A stretch of 64,000 bases of DNA, taken from positions 62,001-126,000 of the forward strand of contig CAYVQF010000006.1 of assembly GCA_964454015.1 (NCBI GenBank), in the 5' to 3' direction. Position 1 is the stretch's first letter, and every line of letters starts with the position of its first letter. A program made the position numbers and the translations under genes. The stretch is from CAYVQF01 sp964454015 (GTDB lineage Bacteria > Myxococcota_A > Bradymonadia > UBA4248). The notes below the pieces were generated by a model. It did not search any database. It saw nothing but the letters and a program-made list of their open reading frames with translations, and had not been told where the DNA came from. Shown piece by piece: positions 17,431 through 26,377 of this stretch.

Positions 17431-19164
17431 ATGACTCAAGTGAGCAACGTCGATATGTCAATGGATGCTGATAGCTTTGAGGCCTTGTTGGCCGAGTATG
17501 AACAGGATCAGAAGGCCATCCGCGAAGGTGAGATCGTCTCGGGTCGTGTCGTCGATATCGTGGGTGACTTCATCGTCATCGACATCGGCTTCAAGTCTGA
17601 GGGCCAAGTCCCTAAGGCGGAGTTCATCGCCGAAGGCGGCGAGCTATCGGTCAAAATCGGGGACCAAGTCGACGTGCTCGTCGAGGCCACGGAAAATGAA
17701 TCCGGTCTCTGCGTGCTCAGCAAAGAGAAGGCGGACCGCCTCATGGTCTGGGAGGAGATCTCCAAGGCCGCTGAACGCGATGACATCGTCGAGGGCACCA
17801 TCATCAGCCGCGTCAAGGGAGGCCTCTCGGTCGACATCGGCGTGCGCGCCTTCTTGCCCGGAAGCCAAGTGGAGCTGCGCCCGACGCGCAACCTCGACAA
17901 GTTCATCGGGCAGAAGTTCCGCTTCAAGATCATCAAGTTCAACAAGAAACGTGGCAACATCGTCCTCTCGCGCCGGGCGCTCCTCGAGAAAGAGCGCGCC
18001 ACCCTCAAGGCCAAAACCCTGGAAAAACTCCGGGAAGGCGCGGTCCTCGACGGCGTGGTCAAGAACATCACCGAGTACGGTGCTTTCGTGGACCTCGGCG
18101 GCATCGACGGCCTCCTCCACATCACCGATATGAGCTGGGGCCGGGTCAACCATCCCAGTGAAGTCGTCAACATCGGCGACGAAATCAAGGTCAAGGTCCT
18201 CAAGTTCAACGCCGACAACGAGCGCGTCAGCCTCGGCTACAAACAGCTCACCCCCGATCCTTGGGAACATGCAGGCAACCGCTACCCCGCAGGCATCCGC
18301 GCCCTGGGTCGCGTGGTCAGCCTCATCGATTACGGCGCCTTCGTCGAGCTGGAAGAGGGTATCGAAGGCCTCATCCATATCAGCGAGATGAGCTGGACCC
18401 GTCGCGTCAAGCATCCCAGCCGCGTCGTCAATGTGGGTGACGTCATCGACGTGGTCGTCCTCAACCTCGACACGGAGAGCAAGAAGATCAGCCTCGGCAT
18501 GAAACAAACCGAGCCCAACCCGTGGGAACTCCTCGAAGAGAAATACCCCGTCGGTACCAGGATCATCGGCAAGATCCGCAACATCACCGACTTCGGTCTC
18601 TTCATCGGCGTCGAAGACGGCATCGATGGCTTGGTCCACGTCAGCGACATCTCCTGGACCCAGAAGGTGCGCAACCCCGCCGAAATCTACAAGCGCGGCG
18701 ACGAGGTCGAGGCCGTCGTCCTCAACATCGACGTCGAAAACGAGCGCTTCAGCTTGGGCATCAAACAGCTCACCCCCGATCCCTGGGAATCCCTCCCCGA
18801 GCGCTATCCCCCGGGCGCCGTGGTGGAATGCAAAATCACCAAACTCACCGAGTTTGGTGCCTTCGCCTCCATCGACGATGGCATCGAAGGCCTCATCCAC
18901 ATCAGCGAGCTCAGCCGCGATCGCGTCGACGAACCCGGTCAGGTCGTGCAAGTCGGTGAAGCCCATCGCGCCGAGGTCATCTCCGTCGACCCCGTCGACC
19001 GCAAGATCGCCCTCTCCATCAAGAGCTTCATGCGTCGCAGCGAGACCGGCACCCTGCGCCAGTACATCGACGACGACGGCATGTCCACGGCCCACCTCGG
19101 CGACCTCCTCAAAGACAAGCTCAGCGAGCTCGTCAACAAGGGCGACGAGGACGAAGAAGACTAG
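17431..19164 (+). CDS. rpsA: 30S ribosomal protein S1
   Basis: The product has 577 residues with six S1 (OB-fold) domains, at roughly 35-100, 120-185, 205-275, 290-360, 378-447 and 465-535. Repeats such as GAFVDLGGIDGLLHITDMSWGR, GAFVELEEGIEGLIHISEMSW and GLFIGVEDGIDGLVHVSDISW are textbook. Each later domain ends in the ISLGxKQ-(L/T)-xPxPW linker. S1 binds mRNA and the 30S subunit to start translation of structured messages. The ATG at 17431 is preceded by GGGGAG (4-nt spacing). An acidic tail (GDEDEED) closes the protein. Transcription probably ends at the terminator 46 bp downstream. Confidence 0.98.
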   Translation: MTQVSNVDMSMDADSFEALLAEYEQDQKAIREGEIVSGRVVDIVGDFIVIDIGFKSEGQVPKAEFIAEGGELSVKIGDQVDVLVEATENESGLCVLSKEKADRLMVWEEISKAAERDDIVEGTIISRVKGGLSVDIGVRAFLPGSQVELRPTRNLDKFIGQKFRFKIIKFNKKRGNIVLSRRALLEKERATLKAKTLEKLREGAVLDGVVKNITEYGAFVDLGGIDGLLHITDMSWGRVNHPSEVVNIGDEIKVKVLKFNADNERVSLGYKQLTPDPWEHAGNRYPAGIRALGRVVSLIDYGAFVELEEGIEGLIHISEMSWTRRVKHPSRVVNVGDVIDVVVLNLDTESKKISLGMKQTEPNPWELLEEKYPVGTRIIGKIRNITDFGLFIGVEDGIDGLVHVSDISWTQKVRNPAEIYKRGDEVEAVVLNIDVENERFSLGIKQLTPDPWESLPERYPPGAVVECKITKLTEFGAFASIDDGIEGLIHISELSRDRVDEPGQVVQVGEAHRAEVISVDPVDRKIALSIKSFMRRSETGTLRQYIDDDGMSTAHLGDLLKDKLSELVNKGDEDEED

Positions 19165-19209
19165 CCCACGCCACCCCCTCTGGCTGATGCCCCGGCGTCA
19201 GCCCGCCTA

Positions 19210-19236
19210 AGCCACCTGGAGACAGGTGGCTTTTTG
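19210..19236 (+). terminator. Intrinsic terminator after rpsA
   Basis: An 8-bp perfect stem AGCCACCT/AGGTGGCT with loop GGAGAC is followed directly by TTTTTGCTTTC. It is the clearest Rho-independent terminator in the window and lies 46 bp past the rpsA stop. Confidence 0.92.
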
Positions 19237-19362
19237 CTTTCTTTTCAAGATCCTTGCGAGTTTTTTGCCGCTCCCGCGCCAAAAGGCTTGGCCCACGGCC
19301 AGGCCTGCGTTACTTTTCCTAGCCCTTGGATGCACCAAGATCCAAACCCAATGAGGGTACTG

Positions 19363-21108
19363 ATGCAGACGACGACGAAGACAGGCCTCTTGCCGTGGCT
19401 TATTACTTTGAGCCTGAGCGGACTGGCCGCCTGCGCTGCCGCGCCTGCGGCGATGGAAGGACCCTGCGACCCCCAAGAGGGCAGCGTGGAGAACACAGCG
19501 GTGACGGCACCGCCACAAGGAGAAGATCACGTGGAAACGATGGCTGACCGTGTCGCGCGCTTTGCACCCGTTGAGCTCGGCGTCCCCGAGACCCGCATCG
19601 CCGCGTCTCACCGACCGGTGCTCGCCGAGCTCGTCAGAGCCGCCGACCTCATGGACGCGATCTTCCTGCGTCAAGTGGCTGAAGAAAACCCACAGTGGCG
19701 CGCCGAGCTGGCAGCGCAGCCAGGAGCCGCCGACACCTTGGCCTATTTCGACATCATGGCCGGGCCATGGGATCGCCTGCACGACTTCGCGCCCTTCTGG
19801 GGCAACCAAGTGCGCCCAGACGGCGCCGCCTTCTACCCGCCCGATCTCACCGCCGCCGAATTTTCGGCACACCTCGCCGCACACCCCGAGCACACCGAGG
19901 CCTTCACCAGCTACTTCACGGTCATCCGTCGCGAAGGCGACACCCTCGTCGCCCGCCCTTACAGTGAGCACTACCGCCCCTTCCTCGACGCGGCGGGCCA
20001 GCACTTACGCGCCGCAGCAGCCCTGACCCAAGACCAACGCCTCGCCACTTACCTCGAGGCCCGCGCTGACGCCTTCCAATCCAACAGCTACCGTGCCAGC
20101 GACATGGACTGGATGGACTTGGGCGACGGCGATCTCGAGGTGGTCATCGGCCCCTACGAAGTCTACGAAGACGGCCTCTTCGGCTACAAAGCGGCCTTTC
20201 AAAGCTTCATCGGCCTGCGGGATCCAAAAATGTCCGATGAGCTGGCCCGCTTGACCGAACGCCTCCCCGAGCTCGAGCAAGCCTTGCCCATTGACGACAG
20301 CCTCAAGCAGACCACCTTCGCCGACGACGCCCCCATCTCCGTGGTGGACCTCCTCTACAGCTCAGGCGACGCCCGCGCCGGTGTCCAGACTCTGGCCTTC
20401 ATCCTGCCCAACGATCAGGTCGTGCGCGATGAAAAAGGCGCCAAAAAGGTCATGCTGCGCAATGTCTCCCATGCCAAGTACGACAACATCCTCCGCCCCA
20501 TCGCCGACGCCATGATGGTGCCTGAGCAGGCGGCCCAAGTCAGCTTCAACGCCTTCTTCCACCACACCCTCCTCCACGAAACGGCACACGGTTTGGGACC
20601 TCGCTATGTCACGGGTCAACCCGAGGTCAACATCAACCAAGCCCTCAAGGATCTCTACGCCGTCATCGAAGAGACCAAAGCCGATGTGGTCGGCCTCTAT
20701 TTGACCCGCTATCTGGTGGACGTCGGCTTCTATCCCGAAATGAACGCCGACGAGATCTATGCCTCTTTCCTCGGTGGCTTTTTCCGCTCCGTGCGCTTCG
20801 GCGCCAGCGGCGCCCACGGGCGCGCCAATATGATCCAGTTCAACTTCTTCAGAGAGCACGGCGCCATCGAGCGCGACGACCAGGGGCGTTACCGCGTGGT
20901 GGCCGACAAAATGAAAACGGCCACCGAGGCGCTGGCGCACCAAGTGCTCATGCTCGAGGCCAACGGCGACTACGATGCCGCCCGTGATTTCATCGCCCGC
21001 TACGGAGAGATGGGCGAGGATCTCCAGGCCGCCCTGGCGCGCCTGAGCCACATCCCCACGGACATCCGCCCCCACTACGCCATCACGGCCCAGATGCGAG
21101 ACTGGTAG
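19363..21108 (+). CDS. Lipoprotein metallopeptidase of the dipeptidyl-peptidase III (M49)-like group
   Basis: The product has about 581 residues. The N-terminus is a lipoprotein signal with lipobox LAAC. The start at 19363 has GAGGG 6 nt upstream; ATGs at 19351 and 19330 are in frame alternatives. The zinc site is H405-E-T-A-H409-GLGP, followed by E436-E-T-K-A-D, matching the M49-like HExxH plus EExxAD layout. Classical DPP III has the one-residue-longer HExxxH, so this belongs with the bacterial/plant variant often annotated dipeptidyl-peptidase 3 family. The likely role is extracytoplasmic release of dipeptides or processing of peptides. It is followed 30 bp later by a Ser/Thr kinase gene on the same strand. 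Confidence 0.82.
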   Translation: MQTTTKTGLLPWLITLSLSGLAACAAAPAAMEGPCDPQEGSVENTAVTAPPQGEDHVETMADRVARFAPVELGVPETRIAASHRPVLAELVRAADLMDAIFLRQVAEENPQWRAELAAQPGAADTLAYFDIMAGPWDRLHDFAPFWGNQVRPDGAAFYPPDLTAAEFSAHLAAHPEHTEAFTSYFTVIRREGDTLVARPYSEHYRPFLDAAGQHLRAAAALTQDQRLATYLEARADAFQSNSYRASDMDWMDLGDGDLEVVIGPYEVYEDGLFGYKAAFQSFIGLRDPKMSDELARLTERLPELEQALPIDDSLKQTTFADDAPISVVDLLYSSGDARAGVQTLAFILPNDQVVRDEKGAKKVMLRNVSHAKYDNILRPIADAMMVPEQAAQVSFNAFFHHTLLHETAHGLGPRYVTGQPEVNINQALKDLYAVIEETKADVVGLYLTRYLVDVGFYPEMNADEIYASFLGGFFRSVRFGASGAHGRANMIQFNFFREHGAIERDDQGRYRVVADKMKTATEALAHQVLMLEANGDYDAARDFIARYGEMGEDLQAALARLSHIPTDIRPHYAITAQMRDW

Positions 21109-21138
21109 CGACGGCACCGCAACCCGGCAGAGAGGGAT

Positions 21139-22023
21139 ATGAAGGCGCTCCTCCGCGAAGGTGACCTCCTCGAAGGCCGCTATCAAGTGGGCAAGGCCAT
21201 CGCCAAAGGTGGCTTCGCCGTGGTCTACGCCGGGCGCGACCTACAGCAACAGCGCCCGGTGGCCATCAAGGCCTTGCGCACCGACGCCGACGACTTTGAC
21301 GCCGTGGCAAGCCAGCGCTTCGTGCAAGAAGCCGCCGTAGCCCTGCGCCTCCAACACCCGAACATCGTTCACACCTTGGCCTGCGGCCAGAGCCCCGATG
21401 GGATCCCCTTCATCGTCATGGAGCACCTCCTCGGGCAAACACTGGCCAAAACCATCTACGAGGCGCCCACACCGCCGGAGCGCGTCTTCGTCTTTTTGGA
21501 GCAGATGCTCACCGCCCTCGAAGTGGCCCACGGCGCAGGGGTGGTGCACCGCGATCTCAAGCCCTCCAATGTCTTTGTTTGCGCCCAACCACCCTCTCTC
21601 CTTTACAAAATCTTGGATTTCGGCTTCGTCAAAGTCCTCGACTCGCGCGAAACCCCGTTGACCCTACAGGGGCAACGGGTCGGAACCCCTGGCTATATGG
21701 CCCCAGAGCTGATGACCGAAGGGGTGGTGAGCCCCGCCGTAGACCTCTACGCCCTCGGCATCCTCGCCCACGAATTGCTGACCGCACGCCCGGCCTTCGC
21801 CGGCAAGGGGATAGAGCGCGCTTTCGCCCAGCTCCAAGGCGGGCCGCAGCCCGCCCCGGAAGAGATCCAGGCATCGCCCCTATACAAGGTCGTCGCGGAC
21901 CTCCTCCACAGCGCTCCCGGGCAGCGGCCGCCCTCGGCGGCCGCTGCCCGGGAGCGCTTGCAGGCCGCAGCCGCTACCCCGAGGCCGGTCAAACGCTGGT
22001 GGCACGGCTGGCGGCGCCACTGA
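21139..22023 (+). CDS. Small cytosolic Ser/Thr protein kinase (Hanks type)
   Basis: The product has 294 residues and is almost only a kinase domain. Visible motifs are the glycine loop (AKGGFAVVY), K44 in VAIKAL, catalytic H137-R-D139-LKPSN, D160-FG, GTPGYMAPE and subdomain XI (GQRPPSAAAARERL). All residues needed for catalysis are present, so an active kinase is expected. There is no transmembrane segment or sensory domain; the C-terminus is a basic tail (RPVKRWWHGWRRH). The ribosome-binding site is AGAGAGGG 4-5 nt before the ATG. A perfect 23-bp inverted repeat lies inside the subdomain XI codons. The substrate is unknown. Confidence 0.95.
   Translation: MKALLREGDLLEGRYQVGKAIAKGGFAVVYAGRDLQQQRPVAIKALRTDADDFDAVASQRFVQEAAVALRLQHPNIVHTLACGQSPDGIPFIVMEHLLGQTLAKTIYEAPTPPERVFVFLEQMLTALEVAHGAGVVHRDLKPSNVFVCAQPPSLLYKILDFGFVKVLDSRETPLTLQGQRVGTPGYMAPELMTEGVVSPAVDLYALGILAHELLTARPAFAGKGIERAFAQLQGGPQPAPEEIQASPLYKVVADLLHSAPGQRPPSAAAARERLQAAAATPRPVKRWWHGWRRH
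21910..21958. repeat. Perfect 23-bp inverted repeat with 3-nt loop
   Basis: Arms 21910-21932 and 21936-21958 are exact reverse complements around CTC; the arms begin AGCGCTCCCGGGCAGC and are nearly all G/C. It lies wholly within the kinase gene, in the codons of conserved subdomain XI, and has no T-tract after it. Confidence 0.95.
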
Positions 22024-22099
22024 GAATCGCGTTTTTTGCGCACGCTCGGCGAGCCCCTCCTGATAACCACGGGGTCACTTCCTCGCCCCGGTCGCACCC

Positions 22100-22543
22100 A
22101 TGCACCCTCTCAACACCCTCGCCATCGCATGGTTCTCCTTCGCCACCGTCGCTGCTACCAGCGCCGCCATCTCGCGTTGCGCTGGACCGCCCAGCACCCA
22201 GGCCTGCACCATGCTCTGGCACGACGGTACCTGGCGCTGCCTCATCGGCGCCGCCGCCTACGAGCCGCCGCTGCCTGCCCACTTCGCCCTCGACCTGGGA
22301 GAAGCTGTGGATGTCAACACCCTCACCCTGCCCCTCTTGCGCCGTGTTCCCAAGCTAGGCCCCAAGCGAGCCGGCGCGATCATCGCCCATCGCGAACAGC
22401 ACGGACCCTTCTGCGAAATCGAGGATCTCCTCGACGTCCCTGGCATCGGCGTCAAAACCATCGCCGCCCTGCGACCCTGGCTCCTCGTCTCCGATCCCCC
22501 GCCGGAAACATGCGCGACAGCAGAGCCTGCCGCACCACCTTGA
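22100..22543 (+). CDS. ComEA-like helix-hairpin-helix protein
   Basis: The product has 147 residues. A hydrophobic N-terminus (TLAIAWFSFATVAATSAAI) may be a signal or membrane anchor. Residues about 70-130 form the tandem helix-hairpin-helix domain of ComEA: VDVNTLTLPLLRRVPKLGPKRA then FCEIEDLLDVPGIGVKTI. ComEA proteins bind incoming DNA at the cell surface during transformation, but many HhH proteins of this size have unproven roles. No other competence gene is in the window. Four cysteines are present, two flanking a WHDGTWRC segment. The start has no clear ribosome-binding site. Confidence 0.75.
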   Translation: MHPLNTLAIAWFSFATVAATSAAISRCAGPPSTQACTMLWHDGTWRCLIGAAAYEPPLPAHFALDLGEAVDVNTLTLPLLRRVPKLGPKRAGAIIAHREQHGPFCEIEDLLDVPGIGVKTIAALRPWLLVSDPPPETCATAEPAAPP

Positions 22544-22646
22544 CATCACACCGACCACAGCATAACCAGGCACCAAGACCAGCAGCGCCCTTCGACGCTG
22601 CGTCCGCGCCCACGACCTCTGCTCTCAGCCCCCAAAGGAGCCAAAC

Positions 22647-24239
22647 ATGCAGCCCTTGGATCTTTGGCAACGCTATCGCGAATGGCTCTGCGTCTGCGAC
22701 GCCATTGGTTTGCACCTCGACGTCAGCCGCATGCACTTCGACAGCAACTTCATCGAAGCCATGCAACCCAAGATCGACGCGGCTTTCGCTGCCATGGATG
22801 CCCTCGAAGCGGGAGCCATCGCCAACCCCGATGAAGGGCGGCGCGTGGGGCACTACTGGTTGCGCGCTCCCGAGCTGGCTCCCGAGCCGGCCCTGCGCCA
22901 AGCCATCGAAACCTGTATCGAGCGCGTCAAGACCTTCACCGCCGACATCCACGAGGGTCGCCTGCGACCGCCCAACGAAGAACGCTTCACGGACCTCCTC
23001 GTCATCGGCATCGGGGGCTCCGCCCTCGGACCCCAGCTCGTTGCGGACGCCCTCGGCGAAGCTCAGCTCGATCGCATGCGCGTCCATTTCCTCGACAACA
23101 CCGACCCCGACGGCATGGACCGCACCATCCAAGAACTCGGCGAGCGTTTGGCGAGCACCTTGGTCCTGGTCATCTCCAAATCCGGGGGCACCCCTGAAAC
23201 CCGCAACGGCATGCTCTACACCAAAGCCGCCTTCGCTGACGCCGGCCTCGATTTCCCCAGCGCTGCCGTCGCCATCACCGGAGAAGGCTCCCAGCTCGAC
23301 CACCAAGCCGAGAATGAAGGGTGGCTGGCGCGCTTCCCCATGTGGGATTGGGTCGGCGGGCGGACCAGCGTCACCTCTGCCGTGGGTCTCCTTCCCGCAG
23401 CGCTCCAAGGACTCGAAATCGATGATCTCATCCACGGCGCCCGCGACTGCGACGCCCTGACCCGCGTCCACGACCTGAAGACGAACCCTGCCGCGTTGAT
23501 GGCCCTCATGTGGTACCACGCCACCGATGGCAAGGGCACCAAGGACCTGGTCATCCTCCCCTACAAAGATCGCCTGATGTTGCTCAGCCGCTACCTGCAG
23601 CAACTGATCATGGAGTCCCTCGGCAAAGCACAGGACCTGCAAGGCCAAGAGGTCAAACAGGGACTCACCGTTTACGGCAACAAAGGCTCAACGGACCAAC
23701 ACGCCTATGTCCAGCAGTTGCGCGACGGCGTCGACAACTTCTTCGTCACCTTCGTCGACGTTTTGCGCTACGGCGGCGAATCCGTCGAAGTCGAAGCAGG
23801 GGTAGGCCCTGGTGACTACCTCCACGGCTTCTTGCTCGGCACCCGCCAGGCCCTCTTCGAGAACGGGCGACCGTCCATGACGCTGACCGTCGACGCCGTC
23901 GACGAGTACAAACTCGGCGTCCTCATCGCGCTCTTCGAGCGCGCCGTCGGCTTCTACGCCAGCCTCGTCGGCATCAACGCCTACCACCAGCCCGGGGTCG
24001 AGGCCGGCAAGAAGGCTGCGGCCCAGATCCTCCAGCTCCGGGCCCGGCTCGTGACGGCCTTGCAAGAGAGCCCGGGACCGGCGACGGCTGAAGAGCTCGC
24101 CGCGGCCTGCGGCGAACCCGAAGCCATCGAGACCATCCTCAGCCTCCTCGAGCACCTCTGCGCCAACTCCTATGTGGTCGCCAAAGAGAGCGGGCCGGAC
24201 TATTTCTCCAGCCGCTACAGCTACCACGTCGAAAGTTGA
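22647..24239 (+). CDS. pgi: Glucose-6-phosphate isomerase
   Basis: The product has 530 residues; it interconverts glucose-6-phosphate and fructose-6-phosphate in glycolysis and gluconeogenesis. AAAGGAG lies 6 nt before the ATG. Two SIS-type sugar-isomerase domains are visible: VIGIGGSALGPQ at about residue 118 and VISKSGGTPETRNGML at about 175, with VGGRTSVTSAVGLLP and the later GKAQDLQG and NKGSTDQHAY segments carrying family-conserved residues. The C-terminal 90 residues (EAGKKAAAQILQLRA onward) add a small helical region, as in the short bacterial/archaeal-type isomerase branch. It converges on the RbfA-like gene. Confidence 0.95.
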   Translation: MQPLDLWQRYREWLCVCDAIGLHLDVSRMHFDSNFIEAMQPKIDAAFAAMDALEAGAIANPDEGRRVGHYWLRAPELAPEPALRQAIETCIERVKTFTADIHEGRLRPPNEERFTDLLVIGIGGSALGPQLVADALGEAQLDRMRVHFLDNTDPDGMDRTIQELGERLASTLVLVISKSGGTPETRNGMLYTKAAFADAGLDFPSAAVAITGEGSQLDHQAENEGWLARFPMWDWVGGRTSVTSAVGLLPAALQGLEIDDLIHGARDCDALTRVHDLKTNPAALMALMWYHATDGKGTKDLVILPYKDRLMLLSRYLQQLIMESLGKAQDLQGQEVKQGLTVYGNKGSTDQHAYVQQLRDGVDNFFVTFVDVLRYGGESVEVEAGVGPGDYLHGFLLGTRQALFENGRPSMTLTVDAVDEYKLGVLIALFERAVGFYASLVGINAYHQPGVEAGKKAAAQILQLRARLVTALQESPGPATAEELAAACGEPEAIETILSLLEHLCANSYVVAKESGPDYFSSRYSYHVES

Positions 24240-24251
24240 AAAAACGCGCGT

Positions 24252-24632
24252 TCAAGGCGTCGGCAAAGGCGTGCGCTGATAGGCGTAGACCAACTGCGGC
24301 GCACTGCGCCGATGCGGTACCGCCAGGGCCACCTCTTCGCGCAGCATTCCGCCGCACGCCGCCAACGCCGCATGGACCAACGCCGCCTCCGGCGCTGGGG
24401 TCGCTCCGTCTACATAGGCCGGCACCAGGGTCACCAGAAGCTGCGCGTCGCCCGCCAGAGGCTCCACGTGGGAGACCATGACCTCGTTGAGGACAGGGTC
24501 GACCTCCTCATCGGCAAGCACCAAAGCCAACGTCTCATGCACCACCCGACAGAGCTGCAGAGACTTCCGCGCCTCTTTGACAGCCGCACCACGGCCCCCA
24601 TCACCCCGAGGGCCGACTCGCTCTCGTTTCAT
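24252..24632 (-). CDS. Ribosome-binding factor A-like protein
   Basis: The product has about 126 residues from ATG 24632, which has a GGGGGTG-type site just upstream; ATG 24683 is an in-frame alternative. The pattern LCRVVHETLALVLADEEVDPVLNEVMVSHVEPLAGDAQLLVTLVP follows RbfA (KH-like fold: helix, DPxL, strand VxVxxVExxxD, strand). It ends with helix ALAACGGMLREEVA and strand APQLVYAYQ. RbfA helps 16S rRNA maturation in the small subunit. It sits outside the usual nusA-infB-truB setting, and the gene is next to pgi. This may be a divergent paralogue, so the function is probable rather than certain. Confidence 0.65.
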   Translation of the reverse strand: MKRERVGPRGDGGRGAAVKEARKSLQLCRVVHETLALVLADEEVDPVLNEVMVSHVEPLAGDAQLLVTLVPAYVDGATPAPEAALVHAALAACGGMLREEVALAVPHRRSAPQLVYAYQRTPLPTP

Positions 24633-24754
24633 CTTCACCCCCGCGCCTGTGGCCAAACGGCCTGAGAAAAGGTTGACGGCCATCGCCTATTGGGTGCAAC
24701 GTAAGCGCTGCGTTCACGCGCCAACGCCGCGTGCAAATCATGCCGGAGATCGCC

Positions 24755-26377
24755 GTGAGTGACCAGGACGCGACAACGAACGCCCCCCCCCAACAGCGGC
24801 CCTCCCAGCGCGTCCGCACCACCGTGGATGATCTGCGCCTCTGGCAACGCTTCCACATTCGGCTGAGTTTCATCTACGCTGCGACGGTCTTCGTCGCCGT
24901 GTTGATCACCGGGGGCCTCTTTTACTACTGGAGCCTGCGGGTCGAAATCGAAACCCTCCAGGCCAAGCTGAGCGCCACCACCGTCGCCCTCGCCCAAGGC
25001 ATCTCGGCTGAACTGGTGCAGAACGTCAACGGGCCTGAAGATCGCCACCTCCCAGGCTATGCCGACCTGGAGCTGGCCTTGGCCAACGTGGCCCGCGCCG
25101 AAAACGACTTCCTCAGCGTCTATGTCCTCAAACCGACCGAAGATGAGCATACCCTGCGCTTCGTCGCCGACTGGGCGCGTGACGGCCAACCGGCCCAGGT
25201 CGGAGAACGCTATGCCATGCAGGGTAACACCGTCATGGCCCGTGGACTCACCCAACCCGCCGTCGAGACAGAACCCATCGCCGACATTTGGGGCCTCTCC
25301 CTCTCGGGCTACGCACCCATCCTCGACACCAACGGCAACAGCGTCGGCCTGGTCGGCGCAGACATCCACATCTCGCGCATCGACGCCATCCGCGCCCGCC
25401 TCCTGGCCACCACCGCCGCCGTCTACGGCGGCGCCATCATCCTCCTCGTCTGCATCGCCTGGCTCGTCGGGCGCAACGTTCGCAAACCCCTCTCCCGCAT
25501 CATCGCCTCCACCACCGCCATCGCCGACGGAGACTACCAGGTGCGCTCAGATCTCCGCCGCCAAGACGAGTTCGGCATCCTCGGACGCCACTTCGATGCC
25601 ATGGCCGCTGGACTCGAAGAGCGCGAGTTCATCCGCGCCACCTTTGGACGCTACGTCAGCGAAGACGTCGCCACCGCCGTCCTGGCCGATCACGACGCCG
25701 CCGCCCTCGGCGGGGAAGAGCGCGAGGTCACGGTACTCTTCAGCGACCTGCGCGGCTACTCGACCCTCAGCGAGCGCCTCACCCCATCGCAGATCGTCGA
25801 GCTCCTCAACGCCTACCTCAGCGCCATGGGCGAAGTCATCGACCGCCACGCCGGCGTCGTCATCGAGTTCCTGGGGGATGCCATCCTCGCCGTCTTCAAC
25901 GCGCCCAACCGCTTGCCCCACCACCCCGAGCTCGCTGTGCGCTGCGCCCTGGAGATGTCCAGCGCTTTGGCCAAACTCAACGCCGAGTGGATCGCCTCGG
26001 GCTTCTCCGCCACTTGGCGCGGCCACGACCTCAGCGGACCGCCACTCGGCGCGCGCATCGGCATCCACACCGGCCGCGTCGTCGCAGGCAACCTCGGCTC
26101 AAAAACCCGCGTCAAGTACGCCGTCATTGGTGACGCCGTCAATGTCGCCGCGCGCGTCGAGTCCCTGAACAAGTCCCTGCGGACCGAGGTCCTCATCACC
26201 GCCCAGACCTACGCTGGGCTCCCTGAACCCCTCCGTGAGCGCGCCCGTGACATGGGTGAGCACAACGTCAAAGGGCGATCCGGCACCGTCCGGGTCTATA
26301 CTTTCAGCGATCTGGCCACTCCAGAACCACACCTCACCGACGGCTCCGGCGAGGAAGAGGAGCGACGCCTCAAATGA
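24755..26377 (+). CDS. Membrane adenylate/guanylate cyclase (class III) with HAMP domain
   Basis: The product has about 540 residues. A GTG at 24755 is preferred (GGAG, 6-nt spacing); an ATG at 24740 adds five residues. The layout is: TM1 near residue 45, an extracytoplasmic sensor of about 160 residues, TM2 (TAAVYGGAIILLVCIAWLVG), HAMP (RKPLSRIIASTTAIADGDYQ) and the catalytic domain from about residue 320. Catalytic features include VLFSDLRGYSTLSERL with the first metal Asp, EFLGDAILAVF with the second, and VIGDAVNVAARVE with the transition-state Asn/Arg region. It makes cyclic nucleotide in response to an envelope signal. It overlaps the VOC gene by ATGA. Confidence 0.92.
   Translation: MSDQDATTNAPPQQRPSQRVRTTVDDLRLWQRFHIRLSFIYAATVFVAVLITGGLFYYWSLRVEIETLQAKLSATTVALAQGISAELVQNVNGPEDRHLPGYADLELALANVARAENDFLSVYVLKPTEDEHTLRFVADWARDGQPAQVGERYAMQGNTVMARGLTQPAVETEPIADIWGLSLSGYAPILDTNGNSVGLVGADIHISRIDAIRARLLATTAAVYGGAIILLVCIAWLVGRNVRKPLSRIIASTTAIADGDYQVRSDLRRQDEFGILGRHFDAMAAGLEEREFIRATFGRYVSEDVATAVLADHDAAALGGEEREVTVLFSDLRGYSTLSERLTPSQIVELLNAYLSAMGEVIDRHAGVVIEFLGDAILAVFNAPNRLPHHPELAVRCALEMSSALAKLNAEWIASGFSATWRGHDLSGPPLGARIGIHTGRVVAGNLGSKTRVKYAVIGDAVNVAARVESLNKSLRTEVLITAQTYAGLPEPLRERARDMGEHNVKGRSGTVRVYTFSDLATPEPHLTDGSGEEEERRLK

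Noticed and set aside
17644..19095. Minus-strand ORF of 483 codons opposite rpsA
   Set aside because: Antisense to six clear S1 domains; no independent start signal or domain.
24312..24665. Plus-strand ORF overlapping the RbfA-like gene
   Set aside because: Arg/Gln/His-rich out-of-frame reading; the minus strand has the RbfA pattern.
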